The notes under the pieces were generated by a model. The model was not told the origin of the DNA. It ran no database searches and worked only from the letters and a program-made list of their open reading frames with translations. The translations under genes and the position numbers were made by a program. Shown in pieces: positions 1-7,297 of a DNA stretch of 12,581 bases (position 1 is its first letter; each line of letters opens with the position of its first letter). The DNA comes from an uncultured Alphaproteobacteria bacterium (GTDB taxonomy: Bacteria; Pseudomonadota; Alphaproteobacteria; UBA7887). Where the stretch lies: NCBI GenBank assembly GCA_913044255.1, contig CAJWOI010000043.1, positions 1-12,581 on the forward strand. The letters are read 5' to 3'.

Positions 1-79
1 CCGTACGAACTGATGACAATGCCCCGCCATAACGCCCTATTGGGGTCCGCGTTGCATCACAAATAAAGGCCTCAGCCAT
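1..79 (-). CDS. Acetyl-CoA acyltransferase (thiolase), PcaF/PaaJ-like, N-terminal fragment
   Basis: Only the first 26 codons lie in the window; the gene continues beyond the left edge. The readable N-terminus begins MAEAFICDATRTPIGRYGGA and continues LSSVRT. The pattern FICDxxRTPIGRYGGALSSVR is characteristic of degradative thiolases, and is closest in my memory to 3-oxoadipyl-CoA thiolases (PcaF, PaaJ), which cleave 3-oxoadipyl-CoA to succinyl-CoA and acetyl-CoA at the end of aromatic breakdown. General acetyl-CoA acetyltransferases start in a similar way, so substrate is not settled. The ATG at 79-77 is preceded on the minus strand by an AAGGGAG Shine-Dalgarno sequence about 8 bases upstream, which supports the start. 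The catalytic Cys and His lie outside the window. It is transcribed divergently from the small ORF and hydrolase to its right. Confidence 0.75.
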   Translation of the reverse strand, partial: MAEAFICDATRTPIGRYGGALSSVRT

Positions 80-213
80 AACAACTTCTCCCTTGTTCTA
101 AAACAACGGCGTAGTCCCCGTGAACATGACATTTCTTTGGGATCAAGGGTAGAGACCAAGCCAATTTTCCTCAATATCGCTTTTTAAATTTTCACTGTAA
201 ACTCCGGAAAATC
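80..213. promoter_or_regulatory. Divergent intergenic region between thiolase and small-ORF/hydrolase pair
   Basis: This 134-base gap must hold the minus-strand promoter of the thiolase and any plus-strand promoter of the 214-954 pair. The thiolase ribosome binding site is at about 88-95. The right half (about 150-205) is AT-rich, including a tttttaaatttt run. I could not find a -35/-10 pair with acceptable spacing on either strand, and there is no clear operator palindrome. Confidence 0.4.
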
Positions 214-321
214 ATGATCCATCGTCATCTCACCGTATTCGGCATTGCCGTAACATTGGGACTATCAGCTTATTTTTGCATGATCGTCCTTAACTTGATG
301 CTGACCGGGATCGGGCTGTAA
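214..321 (+). CDS. Possible 35-residue single-pass membrane peptide
   Basis: An ATG at 214 opens a 35-codon frame ending with TAA at 319-321. It begins MIHRHLTVFGIAV and ends NLMLTGIGL. After a short basic start (His-Arg-His), residues 7-35 are almost entirely hydrophobic, with no acidic residue and no further basic one, as expected for one membrane helix with the N-terminus inside. A weak purine stretch (ggaaaa) precedes the ATG. Six bases after its stop codon comes the TTG start of the alpha/beta hydrolase, which itself lacks a good ribosome binding site; that layout suggests translational coupling and is the main reason to take the ORF seriously. I recognise no family. It could be a short regulatory or leader peptide or a chance ORF; real coding is somewhat less likely than not. 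Confidence 0.4.
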   Translation: MIHRHLTVFGIAVTLGLSAYFCMIVLNLMLTGIGL

Positions 322-327
322 CTGACG

Positions 328-954
328 TTGGAAACACCACGACTCCTTTTGAACGGACCGACCATGGCATCGCGCACCATTGTGTTGGCACATGGGGCGG
401 GTGCAGGGATGGACAGCCCCTTCATGAATTCCATCTCATCTGGCCTTGTTGAGCGTGGCGAGCGAGTTGCACGCTTCGAGTTCCCATACATGAACGAGCG
501 CCGTATTGATGGTGGGCGTAAACCTCCAAACGCCTCGGCGACGCTAATGGATTGCTGGAGGGAAGCGATTAAACTCCTAGGGCCAGCAGACAGACTAGTC
601 ATTGGTGGAAAGTCGCTGGGGGGCAGAATAGCCAGCTTGGTTGCTGATGAAACGAACGTTGCTGGTCTAATTTGCTTAGGGTATCCATTTCATCCTCCGG
701 GACGACCCGAACGGATTCGCACACAGCACCTCATGGATCTGGCAACGCCAACCTTAATCGTCCAGGGTGAGCGTGATCCTTTCGGAAACCAGGGTGAGGT
801 TGATGGTTACGACTTGTCGAACTCTATTCGTATCGTTTGGCTTTCCGACGGCGACCATTCGTTTAAACCGCGCAAGAAATCAGGGCATACGGAACGGGAA
901 AATCTAGACAAAGCTATCCATTCGATTTCGACGTTTGTGCAGCGGTTATTTTAA
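328..954 (+). CDS. Alpha/beta hydrolase of the KANL3/TEX30-like family
   Basis: A small soluble serine-hydrolase-like protein of 208 residues, of a family with no well-established substrate. Visible motifs fit the family closely: AHGAGAGMDSPFM (residues 21-33, oxyanion region), EFPYM (51-55), GGKSLGGR with nucleophile Ser96 (93-100), GYPFHPPG (118-125), ERDPFG with the likely acid Asp150, and GDHSFKPR with the catalytic His177. The triad is complete. The start is TTG at 328, chosen over an in-frame ATG at 364 because residues 5-20 (RLLLNGP...TIVL) resemble the usual family lead-in before AHGAG. No strong ribosome binding site precedes either start, and the TTG lies 6 bases after the stop of a short hydrophobic ORF, so initiation may be coupled to it. 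There is no signal peptide. The family assignment is sure; the start is less so. Confidence 0.92.
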   Translation: METPRLLLNGPTMASRTIVLAHGAGAGMDSPFMNSISSGLVERGERVARFEFPYMNERRIDGGRKPPNASATLMDCWREAIKLLGPADRLVIGGKSLGGRIASLVADETNVAGLICLGYPFHPPGRPERIRTQHLMDLATPTLIVQGERDPFGNQGEVDGYDLSNSIRIVWLSDGDHSFKPRKKSGHTERENLDKAIHSISTFVQRLF

Positions 955-1016
955 CTGGGAGATCTGCGAACATTTCTAAAACAGCACACAACGGCAAACT
1001 TCCATAGTTTAAAGTG

Positions 1017-2354
1017 TCACAATAGTCCCGTATCCTTAAGCGCCCTCCTTTGTCGACCGGCGAGCTCATCAACCTTAAAATCCTCAATCAACGTCTCAAA
1101 CATCTGATGCCAGTTGATTTCGGCCTTGAGACGCATGAATACCGCTCCCAGACCTATCGCGGCCCGATCCACCAAAACGAACTCCCGCGGGGGCCGCACA
1201 CCACCGATACGACGCAATTCGGAATGCACTTCGGAAGCGACATCAACACCATAATGACTGGCATCACCCTCTTGGATTGCCCGCGTCCGGTCCTCCATGA
1301 GAGGCGCGTAAACAAATTTGGCCCATATATTCAGGATCCCAATCATTTCCCGTGACAAATTCTCAAAGCCCCAGCTTTCATACGCCGATACTGCTAGTTC
1401 CTCGTCATTTGTGAGGAGAGCGCGGTACAAATCAATAACGCCTTTAACAAAACTTGGCTCGAAAATTCGTACGCATCCGAAATCGAGCAAATTAATTCCG
1501 AGATCTGGCCGAGCCGAGTAATTGCCGAGATGTGGGTCACCGTGAATAACCCCGTAGTAGTAAAAAGGAACATACCAAGCTCTAAACATATTGTGGGCCA
1601 GTTTGTTGCGTTGAACCGCAGGAGCACCCTCGAACTCCAGCAATGACTTGCCATCAAGCCAAGTCATGGTCAGCAACCGAGCAGTCGACAGCTCGTCAAT
1701 AACATCTGGTAGCCACACCCCCGGTTCGTCACGCAACATTTTGGCGTACAAAAGTATGTGCCGGGCCTCTCGCCGATAGTCGAGCTCCTCACGGAGTCGA
1801 TCCATCATTTCCCTGTGGATTTCGCTGGGATCAATACTGGAATCGTAGCGACGATAGATCGCAAAAATTAATTTCAACTGCTTTAAATCCGCTTCAACAG
1901 CCGAGTTCATGTCCGGGTACTGCAGTTTGCAGGCCAAAGCCTTGCCACCCAACGATTGCGCTCGATGCACCTGACCAAGTGAGGCAGCACGGGCAGCACG
2001 GCGATCAAAGAATTCCAGTTTATCCTGCCATGCCGCGCCTAATTCACCAGCCATCCGCCGTTTAACAAAAAGCCATCCCATCGACGGTGCGTCCGCTTGC
2101 AAGTGACGAAGTTCCGCCGCGTATTCAGGCGGAAGAGCATCTGGAATCGTGGACACCAACTGGGCTATCTTCATCAAAGGGCCCTTGAGACCACCGAGCG
2201 CCTCACGCAGTTCTTCGGCGTGACGACGGCGATCTATAGAAATACCCAGATATCGCTCGCCGACGAGCTTTGCAGCAAGGCCCCCCACGCTCTTGGAAAC
2301 CTTCGCGTATCGGAGCACACGACCGGCCAACCGATTTTCGTCAGAATGGCTCAT
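1017..2354 (-). CDS. ABC1/AarF/UbiB-family atypical protein kinase-like protein
   Basis: A 445-residue member of the ABC1 (COG0661) kinase-like family, whose UbiB/COQ8 members support ubiquinone biosynthesis, probably as ATPases. With the ATG at 2354 as residue 1, the landmarks are: a KIAQ stretch at 62-65 where the classical motif is KxGQ; an alanine-rich loop RAARAASLGQVHR ending near 131; the ATP-binding Lys143 in ACKLQYP; the catalytic-loop HGDPHLGN at 271-278; and the metal-binding DFG at 291-293. The Lys, HGD and DFG elements are intact, so the fold is probably functional. I recall similar KxAQ forms in other alphaproteobacterial paralogues, so this may be a subfamily trait. I see no C-terminal membrane helices. 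I prefer the ATG at 2354 to the upstream GTG/TTG/ATG options at 2357-2390 because those overlap the peptidase gene, whereas 2354 lies 7 bases after its stop. The ubiquinone role is inferred; no ubi gene is adjacent. Confidence 0.92.
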   Translation of the reverse strand: MSHSDENRLAGRVLRYAKVSKSVGGLAAKLVGERYLGISIDRRRHAEELREALGGLKGPLMKIAQLVSTIPDALPPEYAAELRHLQADAPSMGWLFVKRRMAGELGAAWQDKLEFFDRRAARAASLGQVHRAQSLGGKALACKLQYPDMNSAVEADLKQLKLIFAIYRRYDSSIDPSEIHREMMDRLREELDYRREARHILLYAKMLRDEPGVWLPDVIDELSTARLLTMTWLDGKSLLEFEGAPAVQRNKLAHNMFRAWYVPFYYYGVIHGDPHLGNYSARPDLGINLLDFGCVRIFEPSFVKGVIDLYRALLTNDEELAVSAYESWGFENLSREMIGILNIWAKFVYAPLMEDRTRAIQEGDASHYGVDVASEVHSELRRIGGVRPPREFVLVDRAAIGLGAVFMRLKAEINWHQMFETLIEDFKVDELAGRQRRALKDTGLL

Positions 2355-2375
2355 AGGAGGACTAAAACACCTCCT
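2354..2375 (-). promoter_or_regulatory. RBS-sequestering hairpin between peptidase and ABC1 kinase genes
   Basis: Read on the minus strand, AGGAGG (2375-2370) is followed by a 9-base loop and then CCTCCT (2360-2355), directly before the ATG at 2354. The two arms are perfectly complementary over 6 bp. The first arm is an ideal Shine-Dalgarno sequence, 14 bases from the ATG, and the loop contains the peptidase TAG stop codon (2364-2362). Folded mRNA would hide the ribosome binding site until a ribosome finishing the peptidase opens it. The pairing is seen directly; the coupling function is inferred. The first arm lies within the last codons of the peptidase gene. Confidence 0.5.
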
Positions 2376-4158
2376 CGAGCTCATCAACAAATCCTTCGAT
2401 TACATCAAGCCCCTTCTTCCAAAACTTAGGATCACTGGCATCCAGGCCAAATGGTTTTAGCAATTCACCATGCCGCTTCGCACCGCCCGACGAAAGAAGA
2501 CTTATATATTTTTCTTCAAAACCAGCATTAGACGTTTGATAAACGCCATACAGCGCGTTTACAAGGCAGTCGCCGAAAGCGTATGCGTACACATAAAAAG
2601 GGGTATGGATGAAATGGGGAATATAGGACCAGTAGACTCGGTAATCGTCATGTAGGCGGATACCAGGACCTAGGCTGGCGCGCTGAACGCCCATCCAGAC
2701 ATCACTGATTTCATCGGTACTTAATTCGCCTTCCGGACGCAAATCATGGAGCTCGCGTTCGAATTCACAAAATGCTATCTGCCGCACTACAGTATTCAGC
2801 ATGTCCTCGACCTTGCCAGCAAGCATAATGCGTCTTCGGACCGGATCTCCCTCGTCATTCAGCATGGCTCGAAATGTCAACTGCTCGCCAAAAACGCTTG
2901 CGGTTTCGGCCAGTGTAAGGGGCGTTTCCGCCATCAGGGCACCCTGCTCCGCTGCCAATACTTGATGCACACCGTGGCCTAGTTCATGGGCGAGCGTCAT
3001 TACGTCACGGAGTCTACCTTGGTAGTTGAGCAATATATAAGGATGCGCAGAAGGTACCGTAGGATGCGAAAAAGCCCCTGAGGCTTTTCCGAGCCGAACC
3101 CTTGCGTCAATCCAGTTGTTTTCAAAAAAACGCGCTCCTATCTCTGCCATCGTCGGTGAAAAAGCCTCATACGCGGACAACACGGATTGTTTTGCATTCT
3201 CCCAAGGGACCCAACTATCGTCATCCTCCGGCAACGGTGCATTCCGATCCCAATATTCAAGCTTCTCGAGGCCCAGCCACCGAGCCTTTAACTCATAGTA
3301 CCGATGCGACAATCGCGGATAGCTATCTTTAACGGATACGATTAGTGCTTCCACCACGTCGTCCTCGACCATGTTTTCTAAATTACGCGACGAAATGGGT
3401 AAGGGAAAATTTCGCCAACGATCTTCGATCTCTTTATCTTTGATCAATGTGTTAGTAATTAGGGTCAAAACGCGAATATTCTTTTTAAGAATGCGCGAAA
3501 TCTCTGCTGCGATGCCCTGTCGCGCCCCGCCGTCGGGAGATGACAGAAGATCGAAAGCCTCAGAGCTGTTGAGAGACTTACCATCGTAAGTAAAATTCAA
3601 TCCAGCGACAGTTTCATCAAACAAACGGGTCCAGGCTCCACGACCAGCAACATGTTTTTCATGAAATACAGCCTCGACATCATCAGACAATTGGTACGGT
3701 CGGAAAACACGCTGATCTCGTATCCATGGCCGGTATTTAGACAAGGCAGGCGTTTCCATTAAGTCAGCCAAATCGCTATCCTCGATTCGATTCAACTCAA
3801 GGGTGACAAATAGGAGCTTTGTGGAAATTTCGTTACACCGCTCCTGCATGGTTTGAAAAAACTGGCCAATATCAGGCTCGTTCATGTCGGCAGCGTATAC
3901 CAGCTGGGAATAACTCATAATACGACCAAGACTGTCCTGAAGGGATTCATAGTTCTCAACTAATTCCGCCATCTTATCACCACTAAGATGACGTAAATGA
4001 CCTCGATAGCGGTCCGCCAAACTCTCAGCAATTTTTGCAGACTTTTTCAAGGACGCCTTCACGTCAGGAGATGTGATCCCAGGAAACAGATCGACCAAAT
4101 TCCACTCCGGTAATTCTTGATTGGGTGACCCATTCGCCCTCTCATTTGCCTCAGCCAT
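2362..4158 (-). CDS. pepF: M3-family oligoendopeptidase F
   Basis: A cytosolic zinc metallopeptidase of 598 residues, about the normal length for PepF, which cleaves short peptides and takes part in peptide turnover. The zinc site is complete: HELGH at residues 391-395 within LAHELGHGVHQ, and a third ligand at about Glu418 in AETASVFGE. The preceding segment SHPTVPSAHPYILLNYQG (365-381 region) and the later tyrosine-rich segment YVYAYAFGD (near the C-terminus, substrate-binding) are typical of the family. The N-terminal half is the helical M3 domain. No signal peptide is visible, consistent with a cytosolic enzyme. The ATG at 4158 has a strong purine-rich AGGGGGCGG upstream on the minus strand. 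The gene is first in a two-gene unit, with the ABC1 kinase 7 bases downstream, and is divergent from the acyl-CoA synthetase. No functional link between peptidase and kinase is known to me. Confidence 0.95.
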   Translation of the reverse strand: MAEANERANGSPNQELPEWNLVDLFPGITSPDVKASLKKSAKIAESLADRYRGHLRHLSGDKMAELVENYESLQDSLGRIMSYSQLVYAADMNEPDIGQFFQTMQERCNEISTKLLFVTLELNRIEDSDLADLMETPALSKYRPWIRDQRVFRPYQLSDDVEAVFHEKHVAGRGAWTRLFDETVAGLNFTYDGKSLNSSEAFDLLSSPDGGARQGIAAEISRILKKNIRVLTLITNTLIKDKEIEDRWRNFPLPISSRNLENMVEDDVVEALIVSVKDSYPRLSHRYYELKARWLGLEKLEYWDRNAPLPEDDDSWVPWENAKQSVLSAYEAFSPTMAEIGARFFENNWIDARVRLGKASGAFSHPTVPSAHPYILLNYQGRLRDVMTLAHELGHGVHQVLAAEQGALMAETPLTLAETASVFGEQLTFRAMLNDEGDPVRRRIMLAGKVEDMLNTVVRQIAFCEFERELHDLRPEGELSTDEISDVWMGVQRASLGPGIRLHDDYRVYWSYIPHFIHTPFYVYAYAFGDCLVNALYGVYQTSNAGFEEKYISLLSSGGAKRHGELLKPFGLDASDPKFWKKGLDVIEGFVDELEEVF

Positions 4159-4185
4159 ATCTGCCGCCCCCTTGATACACTTCGC

Positions 4186-4213
4186 ATTTTAGAAGCCTCC
4201 CTACGATCGCCAA
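4186..4213 (-). promoter_or_regulatory. Candidate sigma70-type promoter for pepF operon
   Basis: On the minus strand TTGGCG (4213-4208) and TAAAAT (4191-4186) are separated by 16 bases, an acceptable -35/-10 pair (TAAAAT differs from TATAAT at one position). A start of transcription about 7 bases on would give a leader of roughly 20 bases holding the AGGGGG ribosome binding site. It lies in the 126-base divergent gap shared with the acyl-CoA synthetase, for which I found no comparably good promoter on the plus strand. Identified by eye only. Confidence 0.35.
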
Positions 4214-4284
4214 GCCCTTAAGTCGAATAATCTGCTAAACTGGTTGCTCTCGTTAAGACGGCAGAGGCAAGGAGCGTAGGCACC

Positions 4285-6069
4285 ATGGAACTGGATCATT
4301 GGCCTAACTTGGTAGCGATGTTTTTTGATCAGGCGCAAAGTAAGGAAAGTGCGCCTTTCCTGTGGGCGAAACGTGACGACGCTTGGCAATCGATCAGTTG
4401 GCACGACGCATCGGAGCAAGTTAGCAGCCTCGCCCGTGCGCTGCGTGCGTACGGGTTAACAGACGGCGACCGAGTAGTATTGGTGGCTGATAATTCACCG
4501 GAATGGGCAATTGCTGATTTTGCGATCATGGCGGCCGGAGGCGTTACGGTCCCCGCCTATGTAACTAACACACCGAATGATCACAAGCATATCCTCACTG
4601 ACAGCGGAGCAGTTATTGCTATAGTCTCGACCGCTAAACTGGCAACATCTCTACTGCATGCGGCGACTGAAGCACCCCTTCTCAAACGGGTCATCTCGAT
4701 CGAGGCACTACATGAGAACGCAGGCAGTCATATAACAACCACTTTATGGCGGGATGCTCTCGACCACGGAAATTCTCAGCCAAACAATTTAATAAGTGAA
4801 GCCGCTTCGATACAACCTGATTCGTTAGCGTGCCTGATTTACACCTCCGGCACCGGAGGCACACCAAAAGGAGTGATGCTCAGTCATCGTTCGATACTTT
4901 GCAATTGTGTCGGCGCCTACAATTTATTGCTTGCTCTCGGACTTGAAGATGAAGTGTTTCTCTCTTTTCTACCTCTATCCCATTCATACGAACATAGCTG
5001 TGGATTAATGTTTCCTATTTCCATTGGCGCTCAAATTTATTACTCGGAAGGGCTCGACAAGCTCTCCTCGAACCTAACGGAAGTGCGTCCGACCCTTATG
5101 ACGAGTGTCCCCCGTCTCTACGAAGTCATGAGACTAAAAATTCTTGACGGTGTGCAGCGGGCAGGAGGCCTTAGAGAAAAACTTTTCAAACTGGCCATAT
5201 ACCTGGGTCGAAAATCCTACTCTCTCGGTGGAACATTACCAGTTCATGAGCGTCTACTCGATAAACTGGTAGATAAATTAGTGCGCGACAAAGTAAAGGG
5301 GCGTTTTGGCGGACGACTAAAAGCAATGGTCTCCGGCGGAGCACCTCTTAACTTCGATGTAGGCATATTTTTTTCTGCACTAGGCCTGCGTCTTTTACAG
5401 GGATATGGACAGACCGAAGCAGCGCCGGTAATCAGTTGCAACCCGTCTTCAAAAATCAAACTCGATACAGTCGGTCCACCCCTAGCTCACGTGGAAGTAC
5501 AACTGGCCGACGATGGAGAAATCCTTGTCCGAGGACCACTATTGATGACTGGTTATTGGGCTCAGCCAAAAATTACGAACGAAGCTCTACGTGGTGGATG
5601 GCTTCATACCGGCGATATCGGAGAAATCGATGCGGACGGATACATCACTATTACGGACCGAAAAAAAGATATCATTGTCCTGTCTGGAGGTGACAACATT
5701 TCGCCACAACGAGTCGAGGGAATTCTTTGTCTCGAACCAGAAATCGAACAGGCAATAGTGATTGGTGATAAACGCAAGCACCTAGTGGGAATATTGGTCC
5801 CATCCCAAGATTTACGTAAGGAGTGGCTGAAAACAAACGATGATGTGGCAGAACTCAAACAAACGCCGAACGACTTGAGACGCCGGGACGCCATTTCCGA
5901 CGCAGTTCATCGTGCCAACAAAAGCCTTTCGGTTATTGAACAAATTCGCCGCTTTGCTCTGGCCGAGCAGCCTTTCACCGTCGAGAACGAAATGCTCACA
6001 CCAACAATGAAAAACCGCCGCCACAAAATCATTGAGCACTACGGGGAAACGATCGAGACACTTTATTGA
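4285..6069 (+). CDS. Long-chain fatty acyl-CoA synthetase (AMP-forming)
   Basis: A 594-residue member of the ANL adenylating superfamily. It activates a carboxylic acid, probably a long-chain fatty acid, with ATP and CoA for beta-oxidation or lipid synthesis. Core motifs: P-loop YTSGTGGTPKG (186-196; the more usual form has TTG where this has TGG), LPLSHSYEH (229-236 region), SGGAPL (350-355), GYGQTE (373-378), HTGDIGEID (441-449), TDRKKDIIVLSGGDNISP (457-474), and the C-terminal catalytic lysine Lys576 in LTPTMKNRR. All catalytic elements are present. The insert between the P-loop half and SGGAPL (about 285-345, LREKLFKLAIYLGRK...) is of the type found in FadD15/eukaryotic-like long-chain ligases. 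An AAGGAG sits at 4269-4274, 10 bases before the ATG. There is no signal peptide. Substrate chain length is inferred from similarity. It is transcribed alone, divergent from pepF and convergent with the ABC operon. Confidence 0.93.
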   Translation: MELDHWPNLVAMFFDQAQSKESAPFLWAKRDDAWQSISWHDASEQVSSLARALRAYGLTDGDRVVLVADNSPEWAIADFAIMAAGGVTVPAYVTNTPNDHKHILTDSGAVIAIVSTAKLATSLLHAATEAPLLKRVISIEALHENAGSHITTTLWRDALDHGNSQPNNLISEAASIQPDSLACLIYTSGTGGTPKGVMLSHRSILCNCVGAYNLLLALGLEDEVFLSFLPLSHSYEHSCGLMFPISIGAQIYYSEGLDKLSSNLTEVRPTLMTSVPRLYEVMRLKILDGVQRAGGLREKLFKLAIYLGRKSYSLGGTLPVHERLLDKLVDKLVRDKVKGRFGGRLKAMVSGGAPLNFDVGIFFSALGLRLLQGYGQTEAAPVISCNPSSKIKLDTVGPPLAHVEVQLADDGEILVRGPLLMTGYWAQPKITNEALRGGWLHTGDIGEIDADGYITITDRKKDIIVLSGGDNISPQRVEGILCLEPEIEQAIVIGDKRKHLVGILVPSQDLRKEWLKTNDDVAELKQTPNDLRRRDAISDAVHRANKSLSVIEQIRRFALAEQPFTVENEMLTPTMKNRRHKIIEHYGETIETLY

Positions 6070-6100
6070 TTATTGAAAAATACGCGGTACTGGTCAAACA

Positions 6101-6125
6101 AACGAGATGAATTTGGTAGCTCGTT
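6101..6125 (-). terminator. Weak candidate terminator hairpin after the ABC operon
   Basis: AACGAG (6101-6106) and CTCGTT (6120-6125) form a perfect 6-bp inverted repeat with a 13-base loop in the convergent gap between the acyl-CoA synthetase and the ABC ATPase. On the minus strand the stem is followed by TGTTTG, a partial T-run, so it could end ABC operon transcription about 78 bases past the last stop codon. The stem is short and not GC-rich, so support is weak. A second 7-bp repeat, CTGCTGT/ACAGCAG (6153-6159 and 6188-6194), has a 28-base loop and no T-tract. Confidence 0.22.
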
Positions 6126-6202
6126 ACCCCTCTCTAAGACCGATTTGTGTTTCTGCTGTACGAGTGCCCCCCAGCATACCGACAAAAACAGCAGTTCTTT
6201 GG

Positions 6203-7291
6203 TCACAGCACCAGATTGGTCTCAGAATCAATCAGATGCATTTTGCCCATGTCAATTGTTAAGGGGATAGTTTGGCCCGGTCGTGGATCTGCGTCAGGCG
6301 ATACTCTGCCACAGAGTTCAACCCCATTGACCGTGAAGTACACCATTGTCTCCATCCCCAAGGGTTCGATAAAGTTGACCATTACCTCCGCGAAAGCGTC
6401 CTCGCCCGCGCGTTTTTCGTGAACATGCTCAGGTCTAATCCCAAACACAAGACCACGGCCAACACAAGGCTCGTAGCGGGAGCCGCGATCGGCCGGAACT
6501 TGAAGAGTTGACATATCCCCCAGTTTTACCTCCAAGTTTCCGGAGTTTCGTTCCAGCTTACAATCCAGAAAATTCATTGCAGGAGAGCCAATAAAACCTG
6601 CAACAAAACGAGTGCGTGGCTGGTGATATAGATCACCTGGGGTCCCCACTTGCTCTATCAATCCATTGTTCATCACCACCACACGATCCGCCAGTGTCAT
6701 AGCTTCGACCTGATCGTGGGTGACGTATACCGTGGTTGTTTTCAGGTGTTGGTGGACCCGTTTGATTTCGATCCGCATTTGTTGACGAAGTTTGGCATCA
6801 AGATTACTGAGCGGCTCATCAAATAAGAACACCCGTGGATTTCTGACAATTGCCCGGCCCATAGCCACTCGCTGTCGCTGCCCACCCGACAACTGTTTTG
6901 GCCGCCGCTGCAATAGCTCCGAAATTCCAAGCACCTGGGCTGCATCTTCCACACGCCTCTGGATCTCCTTTTTGGGATACTTCCTTAGGCGCAAACCAAA
7001 GGACATATTTTGAAATACCGTCATGTGTGGATAAAGCGCATAATTCTGGAATACCATAGCGATATCCCGGTCTTTGGGCGGAACATCATTCACTAGTTCG
7101 CCACCAATCCGGATATCACCCTTGGTAATTTCCTCCAGCCCCGCAATCATTCGCAGCGTGGTACTTTTCCCGCAGCCAGAAGGCCCAACCAGTACTACAA
7201 ATTCATTATCTGCAATTTCAAGATCGATGCCACACACAGCTTCGGTACGGTCAAAACTCTTATGCAGCTTGGTGAGAGAAACGTCAGCCAT
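6203..7291 (-). CDS. ABC importer ATP-binding protein, MalK/UgpC (CUT1) type
   Basis: A 362-residue cytoplasmic ATPase that powers the importer encoded just upstream. Motifs in order: Walker A GPSGCGKS (36-43), Q-loop Gln82 in VFQNYALYPHMTV, signature LSGGQRQRVAMGRA (134-147), Walker B VFLFDEP (154-160), D-loop SNLD (162-165) and switch His192 in VTHDQ. From about residue 230 comes the C-terminal MalK-like TOBE/OB region (SPAMNFLDCKL, GIRPEHV, PLGMETMVYF), typical of carbohydrate and glycerol-phosphate type importers. A GAGG ribosome binding site overlaps the stop of the preceding permease gene; the gap is 6 bases. It is the last gene of the four-gene operon. MalK-family ATPases can serve several importers, but co-location makes this one the partner. 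All catalytic residues are present. Confidence 0.96.
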   Translation of the reverse strand: MADVSLTKLHKSFDRTEAVCGIDLEIADNEFVVLVGPSGCGKSTTLRMIAGLEEITKGDIRIGGELVNDVPPKDRDIAMVFQNYALYPHMTVFQNMSFGLRLRKYPKKEIQRRVEDAAQVLGISELLQRRPKQLSGGQRQRVAMGRAIVRNPRVFLFDEPLSNLDAKLRQQMRIEIKRVHQHLKTTTVYVTHDQVEAMTLADRVVVMNNGLIEQVGTPGDLYHQPRTRFVAGFIGSPAMNFLDCKLERNSGNLEVKLGDMSTLQVPADRGSRYEPCVGRGLVFGIRPEHVHEKRAGEDAFAEVMVNFIEPLGMETMVYFTVNGVELCGRVSPDADPRPGQTIPLTIDMGKMHLIDSETNLVL

Positions 7292-7297
7292 ATTACC

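Noticed and set aside
994..1008. AAACT-tccat-AGTTT inverted repeat between the hydrolase and kinase ends
   Set aside because: Only 5 A/T-rich base pairs and no T-tract; too weak for a terminator call.
2097..2429. Plus-strand 110-codon open frame opposite the kinase gene
   Set aside because: Antisense to a strongly supported kinase and peptidase gene; its composition is that of a shadow frame with no motif.
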